From NCBI RefSeq assembly GCF_910579375.1, contig NZ_CAJTUJ010000002.1, positions 1-57,598 of the forward strand: a stretch of 57,598 bases of DNA, read 5' to 3'. The position numbers and the translations under genes were made by a program. The notes beneath the pieces were generated by a model. The model did not search any database and had not been told where the DNA came from. It worked only from the letters and a program-made list of their open reading frames with translations. Shown piece by piece: positions 8,050 to 16,065 of the stretch. Each line of letters begins with the position of its first letter. Position 1 is the stretch's first letter. Source of the DNA: an uncultured Rikenella sp. (GTDB taxonomy: Bacteria; Bacteroidota; Bacteroidia; Bacteroidales; Rikenellaceae).

Positions 8050-8688
8050 ATGACAGATCACACGCATATGGACGATCTTCTGGACGGCGGCCGCCTGCTG
8101 CCGCTGGTCGAAGACTTCTACACCATTCAGGGCGAGGGGTACCACGCGGGTAAACCGGCCTACTTTATCCGATTGGGGGGGTGCGACGTGGGGTGCCGGT
8201 GGTGCGACGCCAGATTCACCTGGAACGCCCGGCTCTATCCGCCGACGCCGGTGACCGAGATTGTCGAGCGGGCGGCGGCCTTGCCGGCACAGGCCATTGT
8301 CATTACGGGCGGCGAACCGACCTTGTATCCACTCGAACCGCTCACCAGTGCACTCAAGGCGAGGGGGCTGGAAATTTTTATCGAAACGTCGGGAACCAAC
8401 CCGCTGTCGGGTACGATTGATTGGGTGTGTCTTTCGCCGAAGCGGCAACAACCGCCTTTGACCGAAGTACTCCTGCGGGCGGACGAACTCAAGGTCATTA
8501 TCGAGACCGAAAAGGATTTGCAATGGGCCGAAGAGAATGCCACGCAGGTTTCGACGCATTGCCGCCTCTACCTGCAACCCGAGTGGAGCCGCTATCAGGA
8601 GATCACCCCCGTGCTGGTGGAGTATGCCAAAGCCGATCCGCGGTGGAACATCTCCATCCAGACCCATAAATTCATGCACATTCCATAG
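8050..8688 (+). CDS. queE: 7-carboxy-7-deazaguanine synthase (radical SAM)
   Basis: A 212-residue radical SAM enzyme converting 6-carboxytetrahydropterin to 7-carboxy-7-deazaguanine on the queuosine pathway. The cluster motif G-G-C-D-V-G-C-R-W-C-D (CX3CX2C) lies near residue 43, preceded by the QueE signature F-Y-T-I-Q-G-E-G. A second motif, V-I-T-G-G-E-P-T, is the SAM-binding GGE. Start ATG at 8050 is just after the hpt stop; the longer frame from 8017 overlaps hpt. It belongs to the hpt-queE-phosphatase run. Confidence 0.93.
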   Translation: MTDHTHMDDLLDGGRLLPLVEDFYTIQGEGYHAGKPAYFIRLGGCDVGCRWCDARFTWNARLYPPTPVTEIVERAAALPAQAIVITGGEPTLYPLEPLTSALKARGLEIFIETSGTNPLSGTIDWVCLSPKRQQPPLTEVLLRADELKVIIETEKDLQWAEENATQVSTHCRLYLQPEWSRYQEITPVLVEYAKADPRWNISIQTHKFMHIP

Positions 8689-8692
8689 TACT

Positions 8693-9469
8693 ATGTTCAC
8701 ATTCGAAGCATTTTCGGATTTCGTCCGTTCGCTGACCCCGACGATTCGGGAGACGGTCGAGAAATACATCGGTCGCGTCCAAGTGGAGTACAAATCCGAC
8801 CGCTCGCCGGTGACGCTGGCGGACAAAGAGATCGAACAGTATATCGTCTCGCAGATCGAAACCCGTTTTCCGGGCGGCACGATCGTGGGCGAGGAGAGTG
8901 GCACGCATCCGGCGACCTCGCCCGACACCGAATCGCAGGTCGAATGGATCATCGACCCAATCGACGGCACGAAAAGTTTCATCCACGGCGTCCCGCTGTT
9001 CGCCACCCTGATCGGCATTATGGTCGGCGGGAAAGCGGTTTACGGTGCCATCTACAACCCGTTGCTGGACGACCTGATCGTGGGCGACAACCGGGTGGCG
9101 CTTTGGAACGGCGTGCCGACACGGATGCGCGACTGTGACTCGCTGGCCGGCGCGACTTTGCTGACCACCGACCTGCTCGACATCGAACTGCATCGGAACC
9201 TGCCCTCCTTTTTAGAGCTGGCACGCGAATGCCGACTCCTGAGGACGTGGGGCGACGCTTACGGCTACTGCCTGCTGGCGACGGGCCGGGCCGATATACT
9301 GGTAGACCCGATTATGAGCCGGTGGGACATCGCCGCCCTGATTCCGGTGATTCGCGGAGCCGGCGGAACCATTACCGATTACTACGGCGGCGAGCCGGAG
9401 ACGGGCGATTCTATCATCGCCTCCGCACAGGCTTTGCACGAGACCGCGATCGCTATGCTGAACAAATAA
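8693..9469 (+). CDS. Inositol monophosphatase family phosphatase (HisN/CysQ-like)
   Basis: A 258-residue Mg-dependent phosphatase. Metal ligands are visible: G-E-E-S-G near residue 65, D-P-I-D-G-T-K-S-F near residue 88, and the C-terminal W-D-I-A-A-L-I-P-V. The wording D-P-I-D-G-T-K-S-F-I-H-G-V-P-L-F resembles HisN-type histidinol phosphatases more than CysQ, but substrates in this family are not safely read from sequence. The start at 8693, 4 nt after queE, was chosen over a long upstream extension that overlaps queE out of frame. Confidence 0.82.
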   Translation: MFTFEAFSDFVRSLTPTIRETVEKYIGRVQVEYKSDRSPVTLADKEIEQYIVSQIETRFPGGTIVGEESGTHPATSPDTESQVEWIIDPIDGTKSFIHGVPLFATLIGIMVGGKAVYGAIYNPLLDDLIVGDNRVALWNGVPTRMRDCDSLAGATLLTTDLLDIELHRNLPSFLELARECRLLRTWGDAYGYCLLATGRADILVDPIMSRWDIAALIPVIRGAGGTITDYYGGEPETGDSIIASAQALHETAIAMLNK

Positions 9470-9480
9470 CCGCCCTCGGG

Positions 9481-9512
9481 TTTGGTCAGCGCAGGAAAAA
9501 GCACTATCTTTA
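9481..9512 (+). promoter_or_regulatory. Promoter of the tRNA-Pro gene
   Basis: TTTG at 9481-9484 and TATCTTTA at 9505-9512 are separated by 20 bp. This fits the Bacteroidetes -33/-7 layout with one mismatch in the last base of the -7 box. The tRNA begins 16 bp downstream. Confidence 0.65.
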
Positions 9513-9528
9513 CGCCACATTCAACGTT

Positions 9529-9603
9529 CGGGGTGTAGCGCAGTCCGGTTAGCGCACCTGCTTTGGGAGCAGGGGGTCCCAGGTTCGAATCCTGGTACCC
9601 CGA
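9529..9603 (+). tRNA. tRNA-Pro (anticodon UGG)
   Basis: A complete 75-nt cloverleaf. The acceptor stem pairs CGGGGTG with TACCCCG, the D-arm is GCGC/GCGC, and the anticodon stem is CCTGC/GCAGG around loop TTTGGGA, giving anticodon TGG. The T-arm is CCAGG-TTCGAAT-CCTGG and the discriminator base is A. The 3' CCA is not encoded. It has its own promoter upstream and a strong terminator 6 bp downstream, so it is a single-gene transcript. Confidence 0.97.
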
Positions 9604-9609
9604 CAATCG

Positions 9610-9656
9610 AGAGGGGGTGGAATTTCCTAAGGAAATTCCACCCCCTCTAATTTTTT
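9610..9656 (+). terminator. Strong Rho-independent terminator after tRNA-Pro
   Basis: An 18-bp perfect stem (9610-9627 with 9631-9648) and a 3-nt loop, followed by AATTTTTT. It also lies just past the convergent minus-strand EEP gene and may stop that transcript too. Confidence 0.95.
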
Positions 9657-9666
9657 CACTGCCGAA

Positions 9667-10698
9667 TTACCGTACCCGGAAAGTCGCCAGCACCCCCTTG
9701 TGATCCGTCGGCCAGTTATCCGTCGCCGGCAGCAGGAACGGGTCTTGCGAATGCTCCACCATCCGCCTCCCCCGCTGCACCGAGCCCCGCGGCCCGAAAA
9801 TCGTCACCTCCCGCAACTTCAGCCGCTTGTCCGGCCGGTAGAAGATGAAATCGATCCGCTCCCGCTCATCCGCCTTGGGCGCCCACAGCAACTGGCGCAT
9901 CTCCGCCCCCGGACAGTCCGCCGGATAGGTATAGCCCGGATGGGTCACCGGATTCGGATATTTCACCCGATAGGCATCCGCGTATCCCGCTCCGTCCAGC
10001 AGCGTCGTCACCGTCCACGGCACCACCATTCCCCGATGATCGGCACTGTCGCGCGTCGCCTCCGTCCAGTCCAAATGCGACGGCTCGTTGAAATCGCCTC
10101 CCAGCAAAATCAGATGGCCCGCCGCCGCATCCCGGGCCGCATCGGCCAAGAATAACCGGATCGCGTCGTCCCGCTGCGACGCCACATTATCCGCCAGGAT
10201 GCTCGCCAAATCGGTATCCGGCTCCGGCAACTCCGCCCACGTGCTCCCGTCGTATCCCCGCACCCGATAGTAAGCGCAATTCCGATAGTCCAGATGGATC
10301 GTATAGACGCTCACCTTTTGCCCTTCCGGCAGGGTAGCAACCAATTTGTACATACTCCCGTGGTCGTCTTTCTCCGGAAAGATCGTCACGCTGTCCGAAA
10401 TCGGGAAGCGGCTCAACAGCCCCGAATCTTTGCTTTTGAACGAATAGTAGTTCTTTCCCTTCGCCCGCAACGACTCGACGATCCGGTCGCAAAAACGGGT
10501 GCCGTTGTAGTTCCGCACCTCGCTGAGCATCACGAAATCAGCATCGGCATACTCGATCTCGCTGACCAGTGCGTCATAACCGCCGGGCACAGCCGTTCCC
10601 TCCTGCCAGATATTGATTTGCAATACTTTGAGTTCTCGCGCAGCGGCAAGGCCTACTCCCCAAAGCAGGCCGACCAAACAGATGAAAAAACGTCTCAT
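9667..10698 (-). CDS. Secreted endonuclease/exonuclease/phosphatase (EEP) family hydrolase
   Basis: A 343-residue Mg-dependent hydrolase of the EEP fold (DNase I, sphingomyelinase and inositol phosphatase relatives). The N-terminal M-R-R-F-F-I-C-L-V-G-L-L-W-G-V-G-L-A-A-A is a signal peptide. Active-site motifs are N-I-W-Q-E-G, L-S-E-V-R-N, G-G-D-F-N-E-P-S-H and D-H-K-G-V-L-A-T near the C terminus. Export fits phosphodiester or phospholipid scavenging rather than DNA repair; the substrate is not deducible. It is convergent with the tRNA gene. Confidence 0.85.
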   Translation of the reverse strand: MRRFFICLVGLLWGVGLAAARELKVLQINIWQEGTAVPGGYDALVSEIEYADADFVMLSEVRNYNGTRFCDRIVESLRAKGKNYYSFKSKDSGLLSRFPISDSVTIFPEKDDHGSMYKLVATLPEGQKVSVYTIHLDYRNCAYYRVRGYDGSTWAELPEPDTDLASILADNVASQRDDAIRLFLADAARDAAAGHLILLGGDFNEPSHLDWTEATRDSADHRGMVVPWTVTTLLDGAGYADAYRVKYPNPVTHPGYTYPADCPGAEMRQLLWAPKADERERIDFIFYRPDKRLKLREVTIFGPRGSVQRGRRMVEHSQDPFLLPATDNWPTDHKGVLATFRVR

Positions 10699-10762
10699 TT
10701 TTCTATGTTTTACTTTGTCATTCGAATTTTTACCTCCCTTTGCCTACCTCTCATCGGGCCCC

Positions 10763-10945
10763 GCCCCGGGCTACCGCGAACGTTCCAATGGTGAACTGGT
10801 AGGTCCCGGCGGATACGGGTACAGCTACTCTGCTTCGTTCAACAATTCCCACTGTTTTTGGCTCGACTTCAAACCAACATGGCTCAATCCCAGCCATACG
10901 CACGGTCGTACCCACGGTTTTCAGTTGCGTTGCCTCTCGGAATAA
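10763..10945 (+). repeat. Silent FISUMP-like C-terminal cassette 1
   Basis: A 60-codon fragment in frame with a TAA stop but with no start codon or ribosome binding site of its own. It begins at the shared block GCCCCGGGCTACCGC (A-P-G-Y-R) and ends H-G-F-Q-L-R-C-L-S-E-stop. The centre reads Y-G-Y-S-Y-S-A-S-F-N-N then W-L-D-F. It sits between the divergent start of the EEP gene and cassette 2. It is the only copy with TAAATGG after the stop instead of TAAACGG or a close variant. Resemblance to the end of FISUMP/Fib_succ_major domains is by motif memory. Confidence 0.8.
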
Positions 10946-10965
10946 ATGGGAGGCAGAGGCATTTA

Positions 10966-10999
10966 GGGTAGAGGCTGCCAGTAAAACGCCCTGTGGGCG
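10966..10999. repeat. Cassette-associated flank element with hairpin
   Basis: GGGTAGAGGCTGCCA followed by GTAAAACG and the perfect hairpin CGCCC-TGT-GGGCG (10987-10999). Read on the minus strand, hairpin then TTTT looks like a small terminator. The same element recurs near 45002, 46579, 46741 and 57376, always beside cassettes. It fills most of the 55 bp between cassettes 1 and 2. Confidence 0.6.
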
Positions 11000-11000
11000 C

Positions 11001-11183
11001 GCCCCGGGCTTCCGCCACCCCACGGACGGCGCGTTCAGACTCATCGGCGGCAGCGGTTCCCACTGGTCTTGTTCTGCCAAAGATACTTATGGCATAAGTG
11101 CAAGTTTCGGCATGTCATGGTTCGACACCACCACTTCTGACACCCGCGCCCACGGTCTTCCGTTGCGCTGCCTCTCGGAATAA
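11001..11183 (+). repeat. Silent FISUMP-like C-terminal cassette 2
   Basis: Sixty codons plus TAA, from A-P-G-F-R-H-P to H-G-L-P-L-R-C-L-S-E. Start anchor GCCCCGGGCTTCCGC; the end anchor has one base change (TTGCGCTGCC). The centre S-H-W-S-C-S-A-K-D-T-Y-G-I keeps the cassette pattern. It is head-to-tail behind cassette 1, 55 bp apart, and ends 9 bp before the stop codon of the convergent mntP gene. No start codon fits. Confidence 0.8.
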
Positions 11184-11192
11184 ACGGAGTAT

Positions 11193-11798
11193 CTATTCCG
11201 TCAAATGTTCCACCAGCACCTTCACGCCGATCAACACCAAAATCACCCCGCCGACCAGCTCCGCCCGCCAACCGATCCGATCCCGACTGCGTCGCCCCAG
11301 CAGCAACCCCGCCAACGAAGCCGTCAGCGTCACCGCCGCAATCACCAAAACCGCCGCCAACATATTGATCCACTGCGAATCGCTCGGCACGATCGTCAGC
11401 GGCAACATCGCCATCGCCACCCCCGCCACCACGGCATCGATACTCGTCGCAATCCCCAGCGTCACATTCCGCCCCCAACCGAACAGCTGCTCCGCCTCGC
11501 CGCCATCCTCCCCCTCGTCCGTTCCGAAAGCGTCGAAAATCATCTTCCCGCCCAACACCGCCAGCAGCACAAAAGCCACCCAATGGTCATACGCTTCGAT
11601 CGCCGCCCGAAAATTCGCCGCAACCGTCCATCCGATCAGCGGCGCCACGCCCTGACACACAGCCAATACCACCGCAAAACGAAACATCCGCCCCCGCACC
11701 GCACCCTCCTCCTGCACTGCCATCCCGCACGAAAGCGATACGGCAAACGAGTCGAAACAGAGACTCAGAGCCAGCAATAACAGAATCGTCAAATTCAT
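11193..11798 (-). CDS. mntP: Manganese efflux pump MntP
   Basis: A 201-residue inner-membrane protein with six predicted helices in two related halves. The paired Asp-containing motifs L-C-F-D-S-F-A-V-S-L-S-C-G near residue 13 and G-I-A-T-S-I-D-A-V-V-A-G-V-A near residue 115 are the MntP/DUF204 signature. It exports Mn(II). It heads a run of minus-strand genes only loosely related in function. Start ATG at 11798. Confidence 0.92.
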   Translation of the reverse strand: MNLTILLLLALSLCFDSFAVSLSCGMAVQEEGAVRGRMFRFAVVLAVCQGVAPLIGWTVAANFRAAIEAYDHWVAFVLLAVLGGKMIFDAFGTDEGEDGGEAEQLFGWGRNVTLGIATSIDAVVAGVAMAMLPLTIVPSDSQWINMLAAVLVIAAVTLTASLAGLLLGRRSRDRIGWRAELVGGVILVLIGVKVLVEHLTE

Positions 11799-11807
11799 AT
11801 CATTCGA

Positions 11808-12269
11808 TTATTTTCGAAAACCCTCCTCATCGTCAGCCAGTTCCAACTGCAAAATCGGATACGGTTTCCCCTCTCCGTCAAAATCCGATCGCCCCCTGCG
11901 GACGAACCCCATCCGGCGATAAAATCCCTCCGCCTGCGTGTTTTGTTCATTGACCTCCACCCGGCTGCAACCGAGTTCGTCGACCGCATAGCGTACCAAT
12001 CGTGCGCCGATTCCCCGCCCACGCCACTCGGGAGCGATGAAAAGCATCTCGATACTCCCCGTCGCCCCGGCCGTCCCGAGAAAAGCCACGATCCGCCCTC
12101 CGTCGTCCCGTGCCGCCACCAACCGCACCGCCCGCAGATACCCCGGCATCCGTTCCCGATAGAACAGCCGATTCGCCTCCGACAGGAAATCGTGCGTCGC
12201 CCGCACGGAAGCCTCCCACAAAGCAATCAAGGCAGGATATTCCGCCTCTGTCACCGATGTCAATTCCAT
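11808..12269 (-). CDS. GNAT family N-acetyltransferase
   Basis: A 153-residue acetyl-CoA-dependent acyltransferase. The acetyl-CoA pyrophosphate loop reads A-P-E-W-R-G-R-G-I-G-A-R-L-V (R-G-x-G-x-A/G type) and the C-terminal half has N-x-Q-A-x-x-F-Y-R-R-M-G-F, both standard for GNAT. Start M-E-L-T-S-V-T at 12269; the frame runs on upstream through yjbQ but that part is a shadow. It lies 11 bp downstream of yjbQ on the same strand and 9 bp before mntP. Substrate unknown. Confidence 0.88.
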   Translation of the reverse strand: MELTSVTEAEYPALIALWEASVRATHDFLSEANRLFYRERMPGYLRAVRLVAARDDGGRIVAFLGTAGATGSIEMLFIAPEWRGRGIGARLVRYAVDELGCSRVEVNEQNTQAEGFYRRMGFVRRGRSDFDGEGKPYPILQLELADDEEGFRK

Positions 12270-12280
12270 ATTTTCGCGTT

Positions 12281-12691
12281 TTATCCCACGATGGTGGCAA
12301 CCACCTCCCGTCCTTGCGCCCAGTCTCGGAATTCGCCCAGATAAATTCCCTGCCACCGCCCCAACGCCAGCCGACCGCCTGCGATGGGAACCGTCACGCC
12401 CGACCCGACGAGCGACGCCTTGGCATGAGCCGGCATATCGTCGTCCCCTTCGAGCGTATGCCGAAAATAGGGTTGTCGCTCCGGCACCAGCCGATCGAAG
12501 ATCGCCTCCAAATCGACCCGGACATCCGGATCGGCATTCTCGTTGATCGTCAGGGCCGCCGACGTGTGGCGAATAAACAGATGCAGGAGCCCCGCTTCCG
12601 GCAACGCAGGCAGCGCGGCCATCACCTCGTCGGTAATCAGATGAAAGCCGCGCGGACGTGCGCGGAGGGTAAAAACCACTTGCTCGACCAT
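12281..12691 (-). CDS. yjbQ: YjbQ/UPF0047 family (secondary thiamine-phosphate synthase enzyme)
   Basis: A 136-residue small cytosolic protein. The conserved block R-H-T-S-A-A-L-T-I-N-E-N-A-D-P-D-V followed by H-A-K-A-S-L-V-G and G-x-W-Q-G-I-Y-L-G-E-F identifies UPF0047. Family members have weak thiamine-phosphate synthase activity; the physiological role is not established. It lies 7 bp after the HMA gene and 11 bp before the GNAT gene, so the three are likely co-transcribed. Confidence 0.9.
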   Translation of the reverse strand: MVEQVVFTLRARPRGFHLITDEVMAALPALPEAGLLHLFIRHTSAALTINENADPDVRVDLEAIFDRLVPERQPYFRHTLEGDDDMPAHAKASLVGSGVTVPIAGGRLALGRWQGIYLGEFRDWAQGREVVATIVG

Positions 12692-12698
12692 ATCGCAC

Positions 12699-12914
12699 CT
12701 ACCGTTCCAGCGGCTCGGCCCGGAAACCAGCCTCCGTCACGATACGCACAATGTCTGCCGCCGTCAAATCGCTCTCGACGGTCAACACCTTATCCGGCCC
12801 CGTCAAGTCCAACGACCACGCCCCCGTCGCCACTCCATTTTTCTCCAGCGCAGTGCCGATGGCAGCCGCGCACCCGCCGCATTTCGCATTGGTTTTGAAT
12901 TTATGAATCGTCAT
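12699..12914 (-). CDS. Heavy-metal-associated (HMA) domain protein, probable copper chaperone
   Basis: A 71-residue single HMA domain, M-T-I-H-K-F-K-T-N-A-K-C-G-G-C-A-A-A-I, with the metal-binding C-x-x-C at residues 12-15. It would carry Cu(I) to the ATPase CopA, whose gene lies upstream on the same strand. The two would normally be close in one operon, but here a cassette of about 180 bp is wedged between them. The N-terminal site lacks the M-x-C-x-x-C Met of classic CopZ (it has N-A-K-C), so metal preference is uncertain. Confidence 0.82.
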   Translation of the reverse strand: MTIHKFKTNAKCGGCAAAIGTALEKNGVATGAWSLDLTGPDKVLTVESDLTAADIVRIVTEAGFRAEPLER

Positions 12915-12983
12915 TTTATGTAAATGTAAAAATTAATCTTCGGATTTTAGGGTAGAGTAGCCCCGGCTTTTCACGCAGCCCGT

Positions 12984-13166
12984 TTATTCCGAGAGGCAAC
13001 GCAACTGAAAACCGAGGCCGCGGCTGCTCGCGTTGTTGGGACCAAGTGCCGTCGCGTGGAAAGCCAGGTTGACTCCATTGCTGCCTTCCGCCGATGAAGA
13101 ATAGCAGTATCCGAGATAGCCTACACTGCCCAACGTGCCTGAGTGTGCGGGGCGATCGCCCGGGGC
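12984..13166 (-). repeat. Silent FISUMP-like C-terminal cassette 3
   Basis: Sixty codons plus TAA, beginning A-P-G-D-R-P-A-H and ending L-G-F-Q-L-R-C-L-S-E. The start anchor is GCCCCGGGC followed by GATCGC in place of the usual TTCCGC. The centre reads L-G-Y-C-Y-S-S-S-A-E-G-S-N-G-V-N-L-A-F. It lies 36 bp past the copA stop and 69 bp before the HMA gene, in the same direction as both, so it is probably transcribed but has no start codon. The sequence GGGTAGAGTAGCC 23 bp past its stop is a weak match to the cassette flank element. Confidence 0.8.
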
Positions 13167-13202
13167 GGGGCCGTTCGACAGCCGAAAGTATTCCGATCCG
13201 TT

Positions 13203-15428
13203 TTAAAACCGGCTCCACTTGAGCCTCAAGCTGTTGAGCACCACCGACACCGAACTGAACGCCATCGCCGCACTCGCCAGCATCGGACTCAACAGGATTC
13301 CGTAAGCCGGATAGAGCACACCCGCCGCCAGCGGAATCCCGATCAGGTTGTAAATGAACGCCCAGAAGAGATTCTGCCGAATCGCCCGCACCGTCCGCCG
13401 GGACAAAAGCACTGCCTGCGGCAAACGCGCCAGGTCGGAACTCATCAAAGTCACCATCGCCACATCCATCGCAATATCCGTCCCGCGCCCCATCGCCACA
13501 CTCACATCCGCCCGCGCCAGAGCCTGCGAATCGTTGATCCCGTCGCCTACCATCGCCACACGCCGTCCCCGCTCCTGCAACTCCCGCACGTATCGCTCCT
13601 TATCGTCCGGCAGCACCTCTGCCTGGAGATGCCCGATGCCCAGCTCCCGAACCACCGCCTCGGCCGTCTTCCGCCCGTCACCCGTCAGCATATGCACCTC
13701 GATCCCCATCCGCTCCAACTCCCGCACCGCCTCCGCCGAAGTCGGCTTCACCGGATCGGCGATCGCCGCCACGGCCAACAGTTCATTCCCCCGCCCATAT
13801 CCGATCACGCTCTTTCCCGACGCCTGCCACGCCTCGATCTGCCGTCCCGCCTTTTCCGACACCTCCGCTCCATACTCCGCAGCCAGCGCCCGGCTTCCGA
13901 CCCAATACGTTTCACCGTCCTCTCCCCGCACCGCAATCCCTTTCCCCGTCAGGCTGCGGAAATCGGTCACCTCCGCCGCCGCAATCCCAGCCTCCGAAAG
14001 CGCCGCCACCACAGCTGCCGCCAACGGATGCTCCGACCGCAGTTCCGCCCCCAGCAGAACTGCCTGCAACCGCCCGCGCGCAGCCTCCGGAGCCAGCCAG
14101 AGCCACTCCGTCACCGCCGGTCTCCCCTCGGTCAGCGTGCCCGTCTTGTCCAGCACCACCGTATCAATCCGGCACATATTCTCCAACGCAAACGCGTCCT
14201 TAATCAGGATTTGCCGTTCGGCCGCCCGTCCGATCCCCACCATCAACGCCGTCGGCGTCGCCAGCCCCAGTGCGCACGGACAGGCGATCACCAGCACCGA
14301 TACCGCCGCCAACAGGGCATAAGTCAAATTCGCCCAGCCCCCGAAAGCGATCCACACCGCGAACGTCACGAGTGAGATACCGATGACCGTCGGCACGAAA
14401 ATCGCGCTCACCCGATCCACCATCCGTTGCACCGGCGCCTTGCTTCCCTGCGCCAGCTGCACCATCTCCACAATCCGCGCCAGCACCGTCGCCGCACCCA
14501 CCGCCCGCGCCTCCAAAACGAACGCGCCGCGCTGGTTAATCGTCCCCGTCCACACTCCATCGCCCGGATTTTTCGACACTGGCAGCGGCTCGCCGCTGAT
14601 CATACTCTCATCCACATACGAAGCCCCCTCGACCACCAGTCCGTCCACCGGAATCCGGTCGCCCGGACGCACTGCGATCCGATCGCCCGGCCGGAGCTGC
14701 GCAATCGGCACCTCCCGTTCCGTCCCGTCCTCCCCGACGAGACGCGCCCTCTTCGGCTGCAAGCCCATCAACCCCCGAATAGCCGACGAGGTGCTCCCCT
14801 TGGCCCGCTCTTCGAGCAACTTGCCCACCGAGACGAAAGCCACGATCATCGCCGCCGCCTCGTAATAGACATGCGGTTCCAGCCCGTGAACCCGCCACAC
14901 TTCCGGAAACAGCGTATTGAAGAGGCTAAATAGAAAGGCGATACCGGTGCTCAACGCCACCAGCGTATCCATATTGGCCTTTCCATGCCTAGCCTGCCGC
15001 CACCCCGTCGCATAGAATCCGCGCCCGAAGACGAAAAGCACCGGCACCGTCAGCCCCAGCTGCACCCACGGCGACCACGACGCATGCATCCACCCCATTC
15101 CCACGACCATCAACGGCACACACAACGCCCAGGCCCAAAGCGTCCGCCGCAGCAACGCCCGATAGTGCCTCCGCTGCTCCCGCTCCTGCGCCTCGACAGC
15201 ATTTTCCTCGTCGATAATCAGGTCGTAACCGATCACCCGCACCGCCTCGCGCATCTGTTCGGGAGTGATCTCGGACGGATCGTATTCGACCCCCAAGGTA
15301 CCGGCCGCAAAATTGACCGACGCCTCGCATATCCCCGGCAACGCCCTCACCGTGCTCTCCACGCTCGCCGCACAGACGGCGCAACTCATTTCCAAGACCG
15401 GAACGGTCTTCTTTACCCGATTTTTCAT
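13203..15428 (-). CDS. copA: Copper-exporting P1B-type ATPase
   Basis: A 741-residue inner-membrane ATPase. N-terminal HMA domain with C-A-V-C near residue 17, then eight helices. It carries the transport motif A-C-P-C-A-L-G-L, phosphorylation site V-L-D-K-T-G-T-L-T-E-G, and hinge G-D-G-I-N-D-S-Q-A-L-A. The last helices carry Y-N-L-I-G-I-P and M-A-x-S-S-V-S-V, the pattern of Cu(I) exporters. The actuator loop reads I-S-G-E-P, a common variant of T-G-E. Start M-K-N-R-V-K-K at 15428; the frame runs 45 codons further but crosses the divergent gene. Likely function is copper efflux with the downstream HMA protein. Confidence 0.93.
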   Translation of the reverse strand: MKNRVKKTVPVLEMSCAVCAASVESTVRALPGICEASVNFAAGTLGVEYDPSEITPEQMREAVRVIGYDLIIDEENAVEAQEREQRRHYRALLRRTLWAWALCVPLMVVGMGWMHASWSPWVQLGLTVPVLFVFGRGFYATGWRQARHGKANMDTLVALSTGIAFLFSLFNTLFPEVWRVHGLEPHVYYEAAAMIVAFVSVGKLLEERAKGSTSSAIRGLMGLQPKRARLVGEDGTEREVPIAQLRPGDRIAVRPGDRIPVDGLVVEGASYVDESMISGEPLPVSKNPGDGVWTGTINQRGAFVLEARAVGAATVLARIVEMVQLAQGSKAPVQRMVDRVSAIFVPTVIGISLVTFAVWIAFGGWANLTYALLAAVSVLVIACPCALGLATPTALMVGIGRAAERQILIKDAFALENMCRIDTVVLDKTGTLTEGRPAVTEWLWLAPEAARGRLQAVLLGAELRSEHPLAAAVVAALSEAGIAAAEVTDFRSLTGKGIAVRGEDGETYWVGSRALAAEYGAEVSEKAGRQIEAWQASGKSVIGYGRGNELLAVAAIADPVKPTSAEAVRELERMGIEVHMLTGDGRKTAEAVVRELGIGHLQAEVLPDDKERYVRELQERGRRVAMVGDGINDSQALARADVSVAMGRGTDIAMDVAMVTLMSSDLARLPQAVLLSRRTVRAIRQNLFWAFIYNLIGIPLAAGVLYPAYGILLSPMLASAAMAFSSVSVVLNSLRLKWSRF

Positions 15429-15463
15429 AATTTCGTCCAACGGAGCCCCACAAGGCCCCGATA

Positions 15464-15471
15464 CAAAAATA
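15464..15471 (-). promoter_or_regulatory. Possible -7 box for copA
   Basis: On the minus strand the box reads TATTTTTG, an exact TAnnTTTG match 35 bp before the copA start. It lies directly against the divergent glycosylase ATG. No -33 TTTG is evident at the right distance. Confidence 0.4.
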
Positions 15472-15972
15472 ATGGAAATCCTGCATAGTTTCGCCCCCGT
15501 CGTCACCCCGACGAGCCGAGTTCTGATCCTCGGCACGATGCCGGGCGTCGCATCGCTCGCCAAACAAGAGTATTACGGTTTTCCGCACAACGCCTTCTGG
15601 CGCATCATGGCCGCATTGGGCGGAGCGGACGGTGTGCCGGAATGCTATGCCGACAAATTAGCCCTGCTGCGCCGCACCGGAATCGCCCTGTGGGACGTGT
15701 GTCACAGTTGCCGCCGGGCGGGGAGTCTGGACAGCCACATCGTAGACGAGGCCCCGAACGACATACCGGCTCTGCTGACGGCCCACCCCTCGATTCGGGC
15801 CGTGGCCTTCAACGGCGGCCCTGCTTTCCGGCTCTTCAAGAAGCACATCGGTCTCGACACGATAGGCGAGGGGAGGGCCGTGCTGACCCTGCCGTCCACC
15901 AGCCCGGCCAACGCCTCGTGGTCGTATGAACGGAAGCTCGCCGCCTGGTCGGCCTTGCGCGAGTGGCTTTGA
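15472..15972 (+). CDS. DNA-deoxyinosine/uracil glycosylase family protein
   Basis: A 166-residue member of the uracil-DNA glycosylase superfamily. The active-site region reads L-I-L-G-T-M-P-G-V-A-S-L, followed by Y-Y-G-F-P-H-N-A-F-W-R-I-M, the pattern of hypoxanthine-DNA glycosylases. The second motif near the C terminus is L-P-S-T-S-P-A-N-A. It would excise deaminated bases as the first step of base-excision repair. The start at 15472 was preferred because the longer frame from 15265 runs inside copA. It is divergent from copA and ends at a bidirectional terminator. Confidence 0.85.
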   Translation: MEILHSFAPVVTPTSRVLILGTMPGVASLAKQEYYGFPHNAFWRIMAALGGADGVPECYADKLALLRRTGIALWDVCHSCRRAGSLDSHIVDEAPNDIPALLTAHPSIRAVAFNGGPAFRLFKKHIGLDTIGEGRAVLTLPSTSPANASWSYERKLAAWSALREWL

Positions 15973-15995
15973 AAGACCGACACCGCCTGAAAACG

Positions 15996-16044
15996 AAAAA
16001 TCCCGCGGACGACACTTTGATGATTATGTGTCCGCAGGATTTTT
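15996..16044. terminator. Bidirectional terminator between glycosylase and rluB
   Basis: Arms 15996-16010 and 16030-16044 form a 15-bp stem with one mismatch, opening with A5 and closing with T5. It lies between two convergent genes and can serve both. Confidence 0.85.
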
Positions 16045-16065
16045 CTATCTGCACAAGAAAAAACG

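Noticed and set aside
10613..10945. A 110-codon plus-strand frame ending in cassette 1, as a complete gene
   Set aside because: The first 50 codons overlap the start of the EEP gene on the other strand and have no signal or ribosome site; only the part after the anchor is shared with other cassettes.
11078..11085. CAAAGATA as a minus-strand promoter box
   Set aside because: It lies inside the coding frame of cassette 2 (K-D-T), so the match is likely chance.
12916..13218. A 100-codon minus-strand frame over cassette 3
   Set aside because: It is out of frame with the conserved cassette reading frame that ends R-C-L-S-E.
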